In this document: positions 49,464 to 57,540 of the stretch, piece by piece | Position numbering within the stretch: position 1 is the stretch's first letter | Layout of the letters: each line of letters begins with the position of its first letter | From: CALOFP01 sp942492635 | Lineage (GTDB): Bacteria; UBP6; UBA1177; CALOFP01 | Direction of reading: 5' to 3' | Length of the DNA: 64,000 nt | Assembly: GCA_942492635.1 (NCBI GenBank) | Contig: CALOFP010000004.1 | Span: 496,001-560,000, forward strand | Notes under the pieces: generated by a model | Seen by the model: only the letters and a program-made list of their open reading frames with translations | Told to the model about the DNA's origin: nothing | The model's database searches: none | Program-made: the position numbers and the translations under genes

Positions 49464-52166
49464 TTATTTGTAGATCTTTGTGATTTTGACATCGTCAATG
49501 TAGACACCGGGTCCGTATCCGCTGCCATCCGATCCGAAATAAAAACCCAATTCAAGATTTTTTAAGGTATCGGATGAAATTGTGACAGAAAATTTCGAAT
49601 AGACGTTTTTAGTTGATTGGCCCCTAATTCCTTTTGAAACCACTTTGTTCGGCAGGTTGAAATCACCGACCACATCTTCAGAGCCCTCAACTGAATGGTC
49701 GAAATAATAGAAAGTGCTGTCACCCGGTTCCTTGTAGTAGAAAAATGCTCCGTCATACCACTTGCTACTGGAGTACTCTGTGTAGACGTATGCGTAAAAT
49801 TCTACTAAAAGATCAAAATCCGGACCAATTTCAAATGATTCTTTGATGGTCGCCTGATAATTTTCGCCGTCGTTGTAGTAGTTGTCAAGATCCGTTGCGA
49901 GAACTTTGGTGCCACTGTGGGCGATATTCACATAGTTACTTAAAGTCGGTGCACCGATTTCCCATTCTCCATTGCGTGTCCATTTGTCTGTGTTTTCAAA
50001 ATCATCGAAAAAGACAACATAGGTAATTGTGAAGGCCTCGGATATCTCGCTTTTTATTTCGTTGCTTGAGACAGTTTCAACCGTAGGCTTGATTTTCAGA
50101 GTGTAATCTCCGGCGGGGAAATCCATGTCGGGAGTAAATTTTGCTGTCTTTTGATCGGTACAGACAATATTACCGGCAACAACAGCGTCTGTGCTGTCCA
50201 GAATTGTCATGTTTCCGGGACCGTTGATGGCTTTTTCTGAACCGTTGCAGAGAATGTCTTTTTCAAATTCAATAATGACGTTCGCGGGAGAAGATGTAAC
50301 TGTGTAGTTGAGAGAGCGGGTGTGGAAGGTCCATACAACAGGTGTAGGCATCATATTTCCAACAAGATCTTCAACGCCTTCTTTTATCCTAAGCTCGTAA
50401 TCGGTATCGAAATCCATTCCGGGTATATCGTATGTGTAGGTTTTTCCGTTATCATTTGAAACAGGTTCAACTGTCACATCTGTTCCGTTGAGCGAGAGAG
50501 AAATTGTTTCTTTTTTCACTTTTTCGCTGAACTTCAATACGATATCCGAATCTGTATCGACAGTGTTGCCTCTGGGGGCTGATTCCTCAACAACGAGGTA
50601 TGGTGAAATTCCATCTTTCTTTCTGTATATTTTCAGGTCGTCTATGTAAACTCCAGAGCTATTTCCAGAACTATCACTGAAAAATTTTATTTTGAGAGAA
50701 ATGTTTTTGTCTCCATCGGCAACAATCGGTGAAAGGTCGGCTGTCAACTTCGTGTAGGTGTTACTCTCTGACTGCCCTCTCAGGCCGGTTTTTGTTATGT
50801 TTGTTCCGATCTTGAATGTGCCGAAAAACTTGCTGCTTTCAAATGTAAGTTCCTTTTCTCCCGATCCGTCATTGTAATATATTATTGCTCCGTCGTAAGG
50901 TTGACCACTGCTTGATTTCTCTGTGTTTATGTAGAGGAATAGATCGAGGTAAGCTTCGCTTCCTCCTGGAATAGAAATCGTGTTTTCAAGAATTGCCGAC
51001 TTTCCGTTTTCCAATCCGTTTGGATACACATCCCCAAGGATTGTTGCTAAAACAGCGGAACTTCCGTTGTTTCCATTTGTTATATTTGTATGATTTGGAG
51101 CTCCGATTTCCCAAGTTTCTTCAAGATTCCAAGCAGTTGTTCTTTCGTTTTCCTCAAAACTTTCAAGAAGTATTGTTTCTTCATCTGTTTTTATGTTCGC
51201 CCATGTTTTAGCTTCCTCAAGTGTGAGTCCGTTTTTACCTGTCGCATTATCTTTTAGTGTTGCAGAATAGGAGGTGTTCGGATTTAAATTACCTTTGAGA
51301 TAATAGATTTTGCCGTTTTCTTCATCTTTAAGGTAAGTGAAGTCGACTTTAGTGGCATTTTCTATGTTGTCCATGGAAAAAGCTGAAATGACGGAATTTT
51401 TTTCCATTGCTGTTGTGAACTCAATTCTTACAACAAGGCTGGTGGGCGTAATGCTGTCGACGGTTTTTCCTTCGAGATTACATGATACAACCGCAGGAAC
51501 TGTCGTGTCTCCGGTGTCACCAGTATCTCCGGTGTCGCCGGTATCTCCGGTATCGCCTGTGTCACCTGTATCGCCGGTATCTCCTGTGTCGCCTGTGTCA
51601 CCTGTGTCGCCTGTGTCACCTGTATCGCCGGTATCTCCTGTGTCGCCTGTGTCACCTGTGTCACCTGTGTCACCTGTGTCGCCAGTGTCGCCAGTGTCGC
51701 CTGTGTCGCCAGTGTCACCTGTATCGCCAGTGTCGCCTGTGTCGCCTGTGTCGCCTGTGTCACCTGTATCGCCTGTGTCACCAGTGTCGCCAGTGTCGCC
51801 AGTGTCGCCAGTGTCGCCAGTGTCGCCAGTGTCGCCAGTGTCGCCAGTGTCGCCAGTGTCGCCAGTGTCGCCAGTGTCGCCAGTGTCGCCAGTGTCGCCA
51901 GTGTCGCCAGTGTCGCCAGTGTCGCCTGTGCCGGAATCAATGCAGAATCCATCTATGCATTCCCAACCAACGGGGCACTCCAATGAGTCGGCGCATGTCT
52001 GGCGATCTTCACAAACGCCGTTGTTGCAGTAGTCGGATTGGCACTCGCTATTGTCGAAACATTCAGATCCTGCTTCTAGTTTGTCATCCTTTTCTCCTTC
52101 ATCGGAAATACATGAGGTAACTAGAAAAGTTAAAAAAATGGAAAGTAAAAAAAAGACTTTTTTCAT
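49464..52166 (-). CDS. Surface lipoprotein with TGD repeat and Ig-like domains
   Basis: A 900-residue lipoprotein: signal peptide with lipobox LVTSC (Cys19), a Cys-rich segment (SECFDNSECQSDYCNNG, then CPVGWECIDGFC), then 47 tandem Thr-Gly-Asp triplets (residues 80-220). After the repeat come Ig-like domains of the SbsA/Big_5 type (SDIVLKFSEKVKKETISLSL) and two homologous MAM or peptidase-associated-like beta-sandwich domains, each starting with an ESFEEN- or DDFENT-like strand and ending GVYIDDLKIY or GVYIDDVKIT. The repeat probably forms an acidic stalk lifting the C-terminal domains from the outer membrane. Its own promoter lies in a palindrome upstream. Confidence 0.85.
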   Translation of the reverse strand: MKKVFFLLSIFLTFLVTSCISDEGEKDDKLEAGSECFDNSECQSDYCNNGVCEDRQTCADSLECPVGWECIDGFCIDSGTGDTGDTGDTGDTGDTGDTGDTGDTGDTGDTGDTGDTGDTGDTGDTGDTGDTGDTGDTGDTGDTGDTGDTGDTGDTGDTGDTGDTGDTGDTGDTGDTGDTGDTGDTGDTGDTGDTGDTGDTGDTGDTGDTGDTGDTGDTGDTTVPAVVSCNLEGKTVDSITPTSLVVRIEFTTAMEKNSVISAFSMDNIENATKVDFTYLKDEENGKIYYLKGNLNPNTSYSATLKDNATGKNGLTLEEAKTWANIKTDEETILLESFEENERTTAWNLEETWEIGAPNHTNITNGNNGSSAVLATILGDVYPNGLENGKSAILENTISIPGGSEAYLDLFLYINTEKSSSGQPYDGAIIYYNDGSGEKELTFESSKFFGTFKIGTNITKTGLRGQSESNTYTKLTADLSPIVADGDKNISLKIKFFSDSSGNSSGVYIDDLKIYRKKDGISPYLVVEESAPRGNTVDTDSDIVLKFSEKVKKETISLSLNGTDVTVEPVSNDNGKTYTYDIPGMDFDTDYELRIKEGVEDLVGNMMPTPVVWTFHTRSLNYTVTSSPANVIIEFEKDILCNGSEKAINGPGNMTILDSTDAVVAGNIVCTDQKTAKFTPDMDFPAGDYTLKIKPTVETVSSNEIKSEISEAFTITYVVFFDDFENTDKWTRNGEWEIGAPTLSNYVNIAHSGTKVLATDLDNYYNDGENYQATIKESFEIGPDFDLLVEFYAYVYTEYSSSKWYDGAFFYYKEPGDSTFYYFDHSVEGSEDVVGDFNLPNKVVSKGIRGQSTKNVYSKFSVTISSDTLKNLELGFYFGSDGSGYGPGVYIDDVKITKIYK
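51507..51929 (-). repeat. 9-bp tandem repeat, about 47 copies, coding for TGD
   Basis: The 423 bases are 47 contiguous 9-base units of the form GTCGCCAGT (plus strand), each read as Thr-Gly-Asp on the minus strand. Units vary at third positions in the low-coordinate half; fifteen consecutive units at 51786-51920 are identical, which suggests recent expansion by slippage at the N-terminal end of the tract. Because the unit is a multiple of three, copy-number change keeps the reading frame. Confidence 0.97.
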
Positions 52167-52212
52167 GACATACTCCCAAAATTTGTTTTTTCTGAAAAAA
52201 TGGCAACGAGAA

Positions 52213-52253
52213 ATTTTACACTAAATTAATTTTTATTTCAATTAATTTAGTGT
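52213..52253 (-). promoter_or_regulatory. Promoter embedded in a 13-bp perfect inverted repeat
   Basis: ACACTAAATTAAT at 52218-52230 and its exact complement at 52241-52253 are separated by 10 bases. On the minus strand TTGAAA (52241-52236), a 17-base spacer and TAAAAT (52218-52213) form a good sigma70 promoter whose spacer is one arm of the palindrome. This arrangement suggests an operator for a dimeric regulator of the lipoprotein gene. Confidence 0.65.
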
Positions 52254-52285
52254 TGTAAAGATTATCTTTTAGTGATTAATGTGGT

Positions 52286-53338
52286 TTATAGGTTTTGCAA
52301 AAGATGATAATGATTCATTTTGTTTTCAACCAGGCTGGAAATACTTTTTTTGTCTAAAATAATCAATAATTCGCGATTTTTGTAACAACCGGACTTTGTC
52401 CAATTGAGAGAGCCGAAGATCAGGCGCTCAGAATCGATTACAGCTGCTTTGTGGTGGAACAGTAGTTCTCGTTCATTCCAATCAAAGTTGTCGAAGGAAA
52501 TAGATGCACCTAGACTCCTCAGGTATCGAACTGCACGCTGGTTGACGATTTTTTTGTCGCTGCCTTTCCAGTCATCAACTATTCCGCTCACAGTTACTCC
52601 TTTTCTTAGTGCGCCTTTTAAACCAACTGTCATCGGAGTAGCGTATGTGATTGTGTACATTGCAAGATTAATGCTTTTTTGTGCCGAAAGAAGAAGCTTT
52701 TTTATTTCTACACAACCTTTTCCCGGAAGAAAAAAGAGTTGACCATATTCGAAGGAACACCCTCCGGTACATGCTCTTTCGTCATTTTGATAAACTATAT
52801 TTTCAAATTCTGACTGAAGATGTTTGATGAGTTGAGGGGTTTCATAAAAGAAAATTGCAAAGTTGAGGGATTGAGTGGATGTGAGATTTTTTGATGAGAT
52901 GATAGCAATATTCGAATCGATTAACAGAAACTTTTCATGAAAAATTCCTTCGCCTGGTGAGTATTGGAAAATTTCAAATCGGGAAGAGGATGTACTCTTT
53001 AGTTTGCCTGCGAGAACTCGAACTTTCACTCCCCGTTCAGCTGCTTTTTCAAGGGCATTGCGAACGAGACCTGATCCGAAAGTGTATGTTGCTGCATCAA
53101 TGGATTTCGTTGAATTTTCAATCGCTTTTACGACAGCTCTGTCTATTTCTCCGTCAAAGAAGATTTTGCCGCCCGGGAAGATATCAGAGCTTCCCTGAAT
53201 TATGTTGCTGTTTTCCCTGATAGAGTTTGAAGATTTTTGGAGTTCGACTGATTTGCGTGAAAAGTAAAACAGGGCAAGAGAGCAGAGAATCAGAAAAGAA
53301 AATTCAAAAAACTTTAATGAGATTCTCTTTTCACCCAT
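52286..53338 (-). CDS. Phospholipase D-family protein, membrane-anchored
   Basis: A 350-residue protein with an N-terminal membrane helix (FSFLILCSLALFYFS) and two PLD catalytic motifs, HEKFLLID and HHKAAVID, each followed by the expected Asn-containing strand (SSKNLTS, GSLNWTKSG). Such proteins act as phosphodiesterases, either nucleases or lipid-modifying enzymes; the single-anchor form resembles secreted PLD-like nucleases (PLDc_2). Its start overlaps the chorismate mutase gene by 25 bases, which links it to the aromatic operon by transcription rather than by obvious function. Confidence 0.85.
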   Translation of the reverse strand: MGEKRISLKFFEFSFLILCSLALFYFSRKSVELQKSSNSIRENSNIIQGSSDIFPGGKIFFDGEIDRAVVKAIENSTKSIDAATYTFGSGLVRNALEKAAERGVKVRVLAGKLKSTSSSRFEIFQYSPGEGIFHEKFLLIDSNIAIISSKNLTSTQSLNFAIFFYETPQLIKHLQSEFENIVYQNDERACTGGCSFEYGQLFFLPGKGCVEIKKLLLSAQKSINLAMYTITYATPMTVGLKGALRKGVTVSGIVDDWKGSDKKIVNQRAVRYLRSLGASISFDNFDWNERELLFHHKAAVIDSERLIFGSLNWTKSGCYKNRELLIILDKKSISSLVENKMNHYHLLQNL

Positions 53339-53568
53339 GAGAAAATTTTCCTGAAAAGATCGGTGAGGAGAGGAGAGTTCTTTCCTGCCTGCTTTGAAAT
53401 CTTATCGAGAATGGATTCTTCTCTTTCGAGGTCATCAACGTTAATTCCATTTTCCCTTTTTATCCGGACAATAGATTCGGCTACATGAATTCTCTTCAGG
53501 ATAATTTTTACCAGCTCTGTGTCAATGGAATCCAGCTCTTTTCTTAACTCTTCAATTTTCTTCATCAT
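53314..53568 (-). CDS. Chorismate mutase, AroQ class
   Basis: An 84-residue all-helical chorismate mutase that converts chorismate to prephenate. Recognisable are LRKELDSIDTELVKIILKR, the Lys in RIKRENGI and REESIL with the active-site Glu. It is a stand-alone enzyme not fused to prephenate dehydratase or dehydrogenase. It overlaps aroA by 17 bases. Confidence 0.88.
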   Translation of the reverse strand: MMKKIEELRKELDSIDTELVKIILKRIHVAESIVRIKRENGINVDDLEREESILDKISKQAGKNSPLLTDLFRKIFSWVKRESH

Positions 53569-54796
53569 AATTTTTCCTTAGAGTTTCATACAATTTTCGA
53601 AATTTTGGGAAAGATACAGAAACCGAGTCGTTCGGTTGGAAATTTTCTCCTGCGAAAAGGGCTAACATAGCTGCAAGCATTTCCATCCGGTGATCGGAGC
53701 TGTGGGAAAGAGATATCTTTTTTTTAACCTGTGCCGGTTCGGCATGAAAACCTTCAGCTTTTTCCTGTGATTTACATATTGCGCGGAGAAGATTAACGGT
53801 AACGCTTATTCGGTCGCTTTCTTTACTTCTAAGCCAGCCTGCTTCCTCGACGGTGATGGAGTGGCCTGAAGCTACGGCAAGAAGGGCGAGAAATGGAACT
53901 TCGTCAACAGTTTTCGGCAGAATCGATTGGTTCAGGATAAAGTGCTTTGCCGGAATTTTGGATCTGCCTGACAGTTTAACCTCCCCGATGTCATCTTTTT
54001 TGCGAACAATAGATAGGTTGTAGCCCATTTCCTTTAAAAAATGGAACGGTTCTATTCTGGAATCGTCCAAGAGTACTCCTCTTATAAGAGCCGGCGTCCC
54101 CTTTAGGGCTGCAAGGGAAAGAGCAATGAATGCTGAAGAGGAGTCAGCTCCTGGAACAAATGAGATGCCGTGAAGAGGTTTCATTATCGGTTGAACAACG
54201 ATTTTGTTTGCTGATGTTTTGATTGATGCGCCCATCAGATTCAGAATTTTTTCAGTATAGGCTCGGGTTTCAATATCGAATTTGAGACGGCCTCCCATTT
54301 TCATCATTAAAATGAGATGAAAACTTTTCAGTTGGGCACTTTGTACGGGAAGAGAGGTTTTCACTATGCAGTGGATGTGACCCGGAATTGGGTTCAGCTG
54401 GTAATGGCCGTCGATTTCGATAATTGAAATTCCATAAAGGGCTGCAGCGGTAATAAAGTGACTCTGATCTCTCGACATGAGAGATTCATCTCCGGTGAAT
54501 TTGCACTTTTTTCCGAGAAATCCGAGTGTAGCCATCGCAAGACGCATGGTAGTTGCAGAATTTCCGCAATCAAGAACAGATGTCGGGCTGACAGTTTTAC
54601 CGGTTATTGATATCTGATTTCGGGAACGGGTAATTGTTTTTCCGCAACTTTCGACTACTTTGAGTGCAGAAAGCGAATCTTCTCCAATGCCTTGAATGTT
54701 TTCAAGAATTGTCGTTTCGTCCGTGAGAAGTGAGAAAAGAACACCTCTGATAAAGGAACTTTTGTCCACTGGTAGAAATGATGAAATATCAGTCAT
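53552..54796 (-). CDS. aroA: 3-phosphoshikimate 1-carboxyvinyltransferase (EPSP synthase), divergent
   Basis: EPSP synthase joins PEP and shikimate-3-phosphate. The 414-residue protein keeps LDCGNS, TVDEVPFLALLAVA with the catalytic Asp, LRSKESDR and the final DHR. Several motifs are altered: PVDKSSFIR replaces PGDKSISHR, and CGNSATTMR has Ala81 where most enzymes have Gly. Ala at this place is the natural feature of glyphosate-tolerant class II enzymes. The N-terminus lacks the usual first strand. It is fused by overlaps to aroF and the chorismate mutase gene. Confidence 0.88.
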   Translation of the reverse strand: MTDISSFLPVDKSSFIRGVLFSLLTDETTILENIQGIGEDSLSALKVVESCGKTITRSRNQISITGKTVSPTSVLDCGNSATTMRLAMATLGFLGKKCKFTGDESLMSRDQSHFITAAALYGISIIEIDGHYQLNPIPGHIHCIVKTSLPVQSAQLKSFHLILMMKMGGRLKFDIETRAYTEKILNLMGASIKTSANKIVVQPIMKPLHGISFVPGADSSSAFIALSLAALKGTPALIRGVLLDDSRIEPFHFLKEMGYNLSIVRKKDDIGEVKLSGRSKIPAKHFILNQSILPKTVDEVPFLALLAVASGHSITVEEAGWLRSKESDRISVTVNLLRAICKSQEKAEGFHAEPAQVKKKISLSHSSDHRMEMLAAMLALFAGENFQPNDSVSVSFPKFRKLYETLRKNYDEEN

Positions 54797-55793
54797 TGAG
54801 AAACTGTGTAAGCTCCGTCACTTTTTTGTAGATTGAGGTGAAACTTTCAAGGGTTAAGGACTGGAATCCATCGGAGAGCGCATCGGAGGGGGAGAAGTGG
54901 GTTTCAATCATGATTCCGTCCGCCCCTAGAACGGGAGCTGCGGCAGCAACCTGTGGAATAAAGCGGGCAACACCGACTCCGTGTGAAGGATCGATTATGA
55001 CAGGAAGGTGGGTCGCAGCTTTTAAGATGGGGATAGTGGCGATGTTTATGCTGTTTCTAGTGTTTGCGTCTATGGAAACAGAACCTCTTTCACAAAGAAC
55101 AACATTTTCATTTCCTTCGGAAAGTATATATTCCGCACTTGAGAGAAATTCGTCGATGGTTGCACTTGGTGAACGTTTCAGCATAATTGGTTTTTTCTGT
55201 TTTCCGATCTCCTTGAGCATCGAAAAGTTGGACATGTTGCGAGCTCCGATCTGTATCATGTCCACATATTCTGCAAAAATTGAGATGTCCCTGATGTCGG
55301 TAATTTCGGAAACCACCTTCATTCCGTATTTGTCGCCGATCCGTCTGAGAATTTTCAATCCATCTTCCCCTAGGCCCTGAAAACTATAGGGTGAAGTCCT
55401 CATTTTGAAAGTTCCGCCTCGAAGGATTTTTACACCGAGAGCTGAGAGATGAGAGGCGATTTTTTCAAGAGACTCCTCACTCTCGACGCTACACGGCCCG
55501 GCGATAAAGGAAAACGAATCCCCTATGGAAATGTTTTCTCCCAGTTCAACAACACTCTTTTTTCTGTAATCCTTCGTCACAAGGTAGTAGGGTTTGGAAA
55601 TACGAAGAACTTTTTCTACTCCTTCAAGTGAACGGAATCTTCCTATGTCGCTGGTGGTGAAATCACCGACAACGGGAAGAACGATGTTTTTCACCCCGTT
55701 GATTACTTTGAAATGAAATCCGCCGGCGGTTAGACGATCCTTGATCGATTCGAGGGCTTTTGGAGTGATATCCTTTTTTAAGACAATAATCAT
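54789..55793 (-). CDS. aroF: 3-deoxy-7-phosphoheptulonate (DAHP) synthase, type I-beta
   Basis: The first enzyme of the shikimate pathway, joining PEP and erythrose-4-phosphate. The N-terminal 70 residues form the ferredoxin-like regulatory domain (IIVLKKDITPKALESI, VLRISKPYYLV). The barrel shows AGPCSVES, TSPYSFQGLGEDGL, IQIGARNMSN, LKRSPSATIDEF (usually LKRG) and IIDPSHGVG. The N-terminal domain usually confers inhibition by Phe or Tyr. The 334-residue length is typical. It overlaps rph and aroA. Confidence 0.93.
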   Translation of the reverse strand: MIIVLKKDITPKALESIKDRLTAGGFHFKVINGVKNIVLPVVGDFTTSDIGRFRSLEGVEKVLRISKPYYLVTKDYRKKSVVELGENISIGDSFSFIAGPCSVESEESLEKIASHLSALGVKILRGGTFKMRTSPYSFQGLGEDGLKILRRIGDKYGMKVVSEITDIRDISIFAEYVDMIQIGARNMSNFSMLKEIGKQKKPIMLKRSPSATIDEFLSSAEYILSEGNENVVLCERGSVSIDANTRNSINIATIPILKAATHLPVIIDPSHGVGVARFIPQVAAAAPVLGADGIMIETHFSPSDALSDGFQSLTLESFTSIYKKVTELTQFLND

Positions 55794-56470
55794 AACTCTT
55801 CGTACACCTCTTTCATTTTCCCTATTATCTGCATTGCCGAGCTTCTTGAGTTTTCAAGAAGTTTCAGGAAGTCCTTTTCAGCCACTGGTTCGCTTTCGGC
55901 TGTACCCTGAATTTCTATTATCCTTCCGTCTTCAGCAAATACAAAGTTGAAATCCGCCTCTGCACGAAAATCTTTTTCGTAGTCAAGATCGACGATGAGT
56001 TCTCCTTCGACAATACCGGCGCTGATTGCGCCTATCCATCTTGTAACGGGATTCTGTTCCAGGATTTCCTCTTCAACAAGACGTTTTCCTGCCATTTTGA
56101 GGGCAAGCATCGCACCGTTTATCGAAGTGGTTCGGGTTCCTCCGTCTGCCTGGATAACATCGGCATCAGTGATTAACGTAATGCCGGGCATGAGGGAACG
56201 GTCAACAGCCATTCGAAGAGATCTGCCGATGAGTCTTTGGATTTCGGCAGTTCTGCCGCCAACCTTGTTTCTCTCTCTGTTTACCCTGCTGTCCGTTGAG
56301 CCGGGCAACATCGCATACTCTGCAGTAAGCCAACCCTTGCCCTTTTCAACATATGGAGGTGTCTTCTGTTGCATCGAGACTGTGGTGAGAACTCTTGTTT
56401 TGCCTGCAGAAACAAGTACTGAAGAGAATGGTTTTTCAATGAAATCGGGTAGAAAGACTATATCTCGCAT
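55790..56470 (-). CDS. rph: Ribonuclease PH, short N-terminus
   Basis: RNase PH trims tRNA 3' ends by phosphorolysis. The core is intact: GWLTAEYAMLPGSTDSR, GRTAEIQRLIGRSLR, IQADGGTRTTSINGAMLAL. The 226-residue protein starts MRDIVFLPDF, so the usual opening segment RxDGRxxDELRP is missing. AGGAGG is correctly placed before the ATG at 56470, so the short start looks real. It is first in an operon with aroF, aroA and chorismate mutase, an unusual partnership. Confidence 0.93.
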   Translation of the reverse strand: MRDIVFLPDFIEKPFSSVLVSAGKTRVLTTVSMQQKTPPYVEKGKGWLTAEYAMLPGSTDSRVNRERNKVGGRTAEIQRLIGRSLRMAVDRSLMPGITLITDADVIQADGGTRTTSINGAMLALKMAGKRLVEEEILEQNPVTRWIGAISAGIVEGELIVDLDYEKDFRAEADFNFVFAEDGRIIEIQGTAESEPVAEKDFLKLLENSRSSAMQIIGKMKEVYEEL

Positions 56471-56498
56471 TCAACCTCCTAGTTAATAGTCTTGCACT

Positions 56499-56526
56499 AT
56501 TGTATTTTGGCATGAAAAAATGACAA
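56499..56526 (-). promoter_or_regulatory. Promoter for rph-aroF-aroA operon
   Basis: Minus-strand TTGTCA (56526-56521), 16 bases, TACAAT (56504-56499), about 28 bases before the rph ATG. It is back to back with a plus-strand promoter. Confidence 0.65.
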
Positions 56527-56532
56527 ATTTTA

Positions 56533-56561
56533 TTTACAAAAATTGCAATAAACGATATAAT
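56533..56561 (+). promoter_or_regulatory. Promoter for the 56605-61546 operon
   Basis: TTTACA (56533-56538), 17 bases, and a perfect TATAAT (56556-56561), about 43 bases before the TTG start at 56605. With the minus-strand promoter it forms a compact divergent control region. Confidence 0.75.
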
Positions 56562-56604
56562 TCCATACCGATGTACATGTGTGCAACATAGACAAGGAAT
56601 CTGC

Positions 56605-57540
56605 TTGAAAAATTTCGTGTTTTTCTTAACAACACTGCTGTTTTTCTTCCCGCTCCTACTTGCGGCAAAAGTGAAGCCGGCAGTACTTCACCTATGTCTT
56701 GAGAAGGATGGACAGTCTTTCCTTCTCTCTACCAAGGAGGAGGAGCTTGCAGCGAAGATGGACTTTGTTCTTCACCAGAAGACTCAGAAATATCTCAGAA
56801 AGTTCAAGTTGATGGTCGACGGTGAACAGAACTTGGCATTCTCTCCTTTGAGAAACAACTGTCTGTCTATAAAGGTGCCCCCCGGAAAACGCCGGATCGA
56901 TATCGATTTTAAATCGGCATCCTATACTAGCCTCGAGGTAAAAGGAACAGTTTTTCAGAGATTTAAGAGTGATCTTTTGTATAAGGAAAAACTTGTGGTT
57001 TCAGAAGGTCCCACTGCAAAGGTTGAGATTAGGCAGGAAAAGAACAAGGTCACGCTCTACCAATCTATCGACAATGAACCTGTTAAGGGATGCGAGACAT
57101 CCTGTTCGATACCGACGGGAATTCCTGTTTATTTTATGACCAAATCAGAAAAGGAGAATGTACCCTGTCCGGTTAACTTCCAGTTGATTCTTCCGTCTGA
57201 GACAGAGAAGTCGAAAGAGTGTTACAGCCTGGAGAGTATCAGAAATATGCTGAAAGGTGTGGTGAGAAAGAAAAATATTCTCTGTAAGGTAAATGTGGAA
57301 TACGCTTTTTTTAAAGTTTACGGGGACGGGTGTATCGTATCCCTGGAAGCCGATAAAAACGGGTTGCGTGAAAGGGATCCTGAAATAAGACTTCTTCCAC
57401 TTGAAAAGCAGCGAATAAGATACTATCTCAGTATAAACGATCAGGAAAAAAGCATATACTCTTTTGCAGGAGACAGAAAGGGAAAGGTTGTAACCCCGGA
57501 AGAAGGGGATAAGATAACTTTTATCGAGGAGAGGGACTGA
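56605..57540 (+). CDS. Exported hypothetical protein
   Basis: A 311-residue protein starting TTG at 56605 behind AAGGA; the frame also opens at a GTG at 56581 that has no ribosome-binding site. A signal peptide (FVFFLTTLLFFFPLLLAA) leads to a beta-rich mature part with several Cys residues (GCETSCSIPTG, GVVRKKNILCKVNV). No family is recognised. It ends overlapping purN by one base. Confidence 0.65.
   Translation: MKNFVFFLTTLLFFFPLLLAAKVKPAVLHLCLEKDGQSFLLSTKEEELAAKMDFVLHQKTQKYLRKFKLMVDGEQNLAFSPLRNNCLSIKVPPGKRRIDIDFKSASYTSLEVKGTVFQRFKSDLLYKEKLVVSEGPTAKVEIRQEKNKVTLYQSIDNEPVKGCETSCSIPTGIPVYFMTKSEKENVPCPVNFQLILPSETEKSKECYSLESIRNMLKGVVRKKNILCKVNVEYAFFKVYGDGCIVSLEADKNGLRERDPEIRLLPLEKQRIRYYLSINDQEKSIYSFAGDRKGKVVTPEEGDKITFIEERD

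Noticed and set aside
51507..51929. Possible CRISPR array because of regular repeats
   Set aside because: Units are 9 bases, contiguous and coding; there are no spacers and no cas genes.
51337..52032. A 231-residue plus-strand frame of VSP repeats across the lipoprotein gene, plus a second frame of LAT repeats on the minus strand
   Set aside because: They are shadow frames: a 9-base repeat without stops leaves several frames open. The minus-strand TGD frame has a lipobox, domains and a promoter; the others have none.
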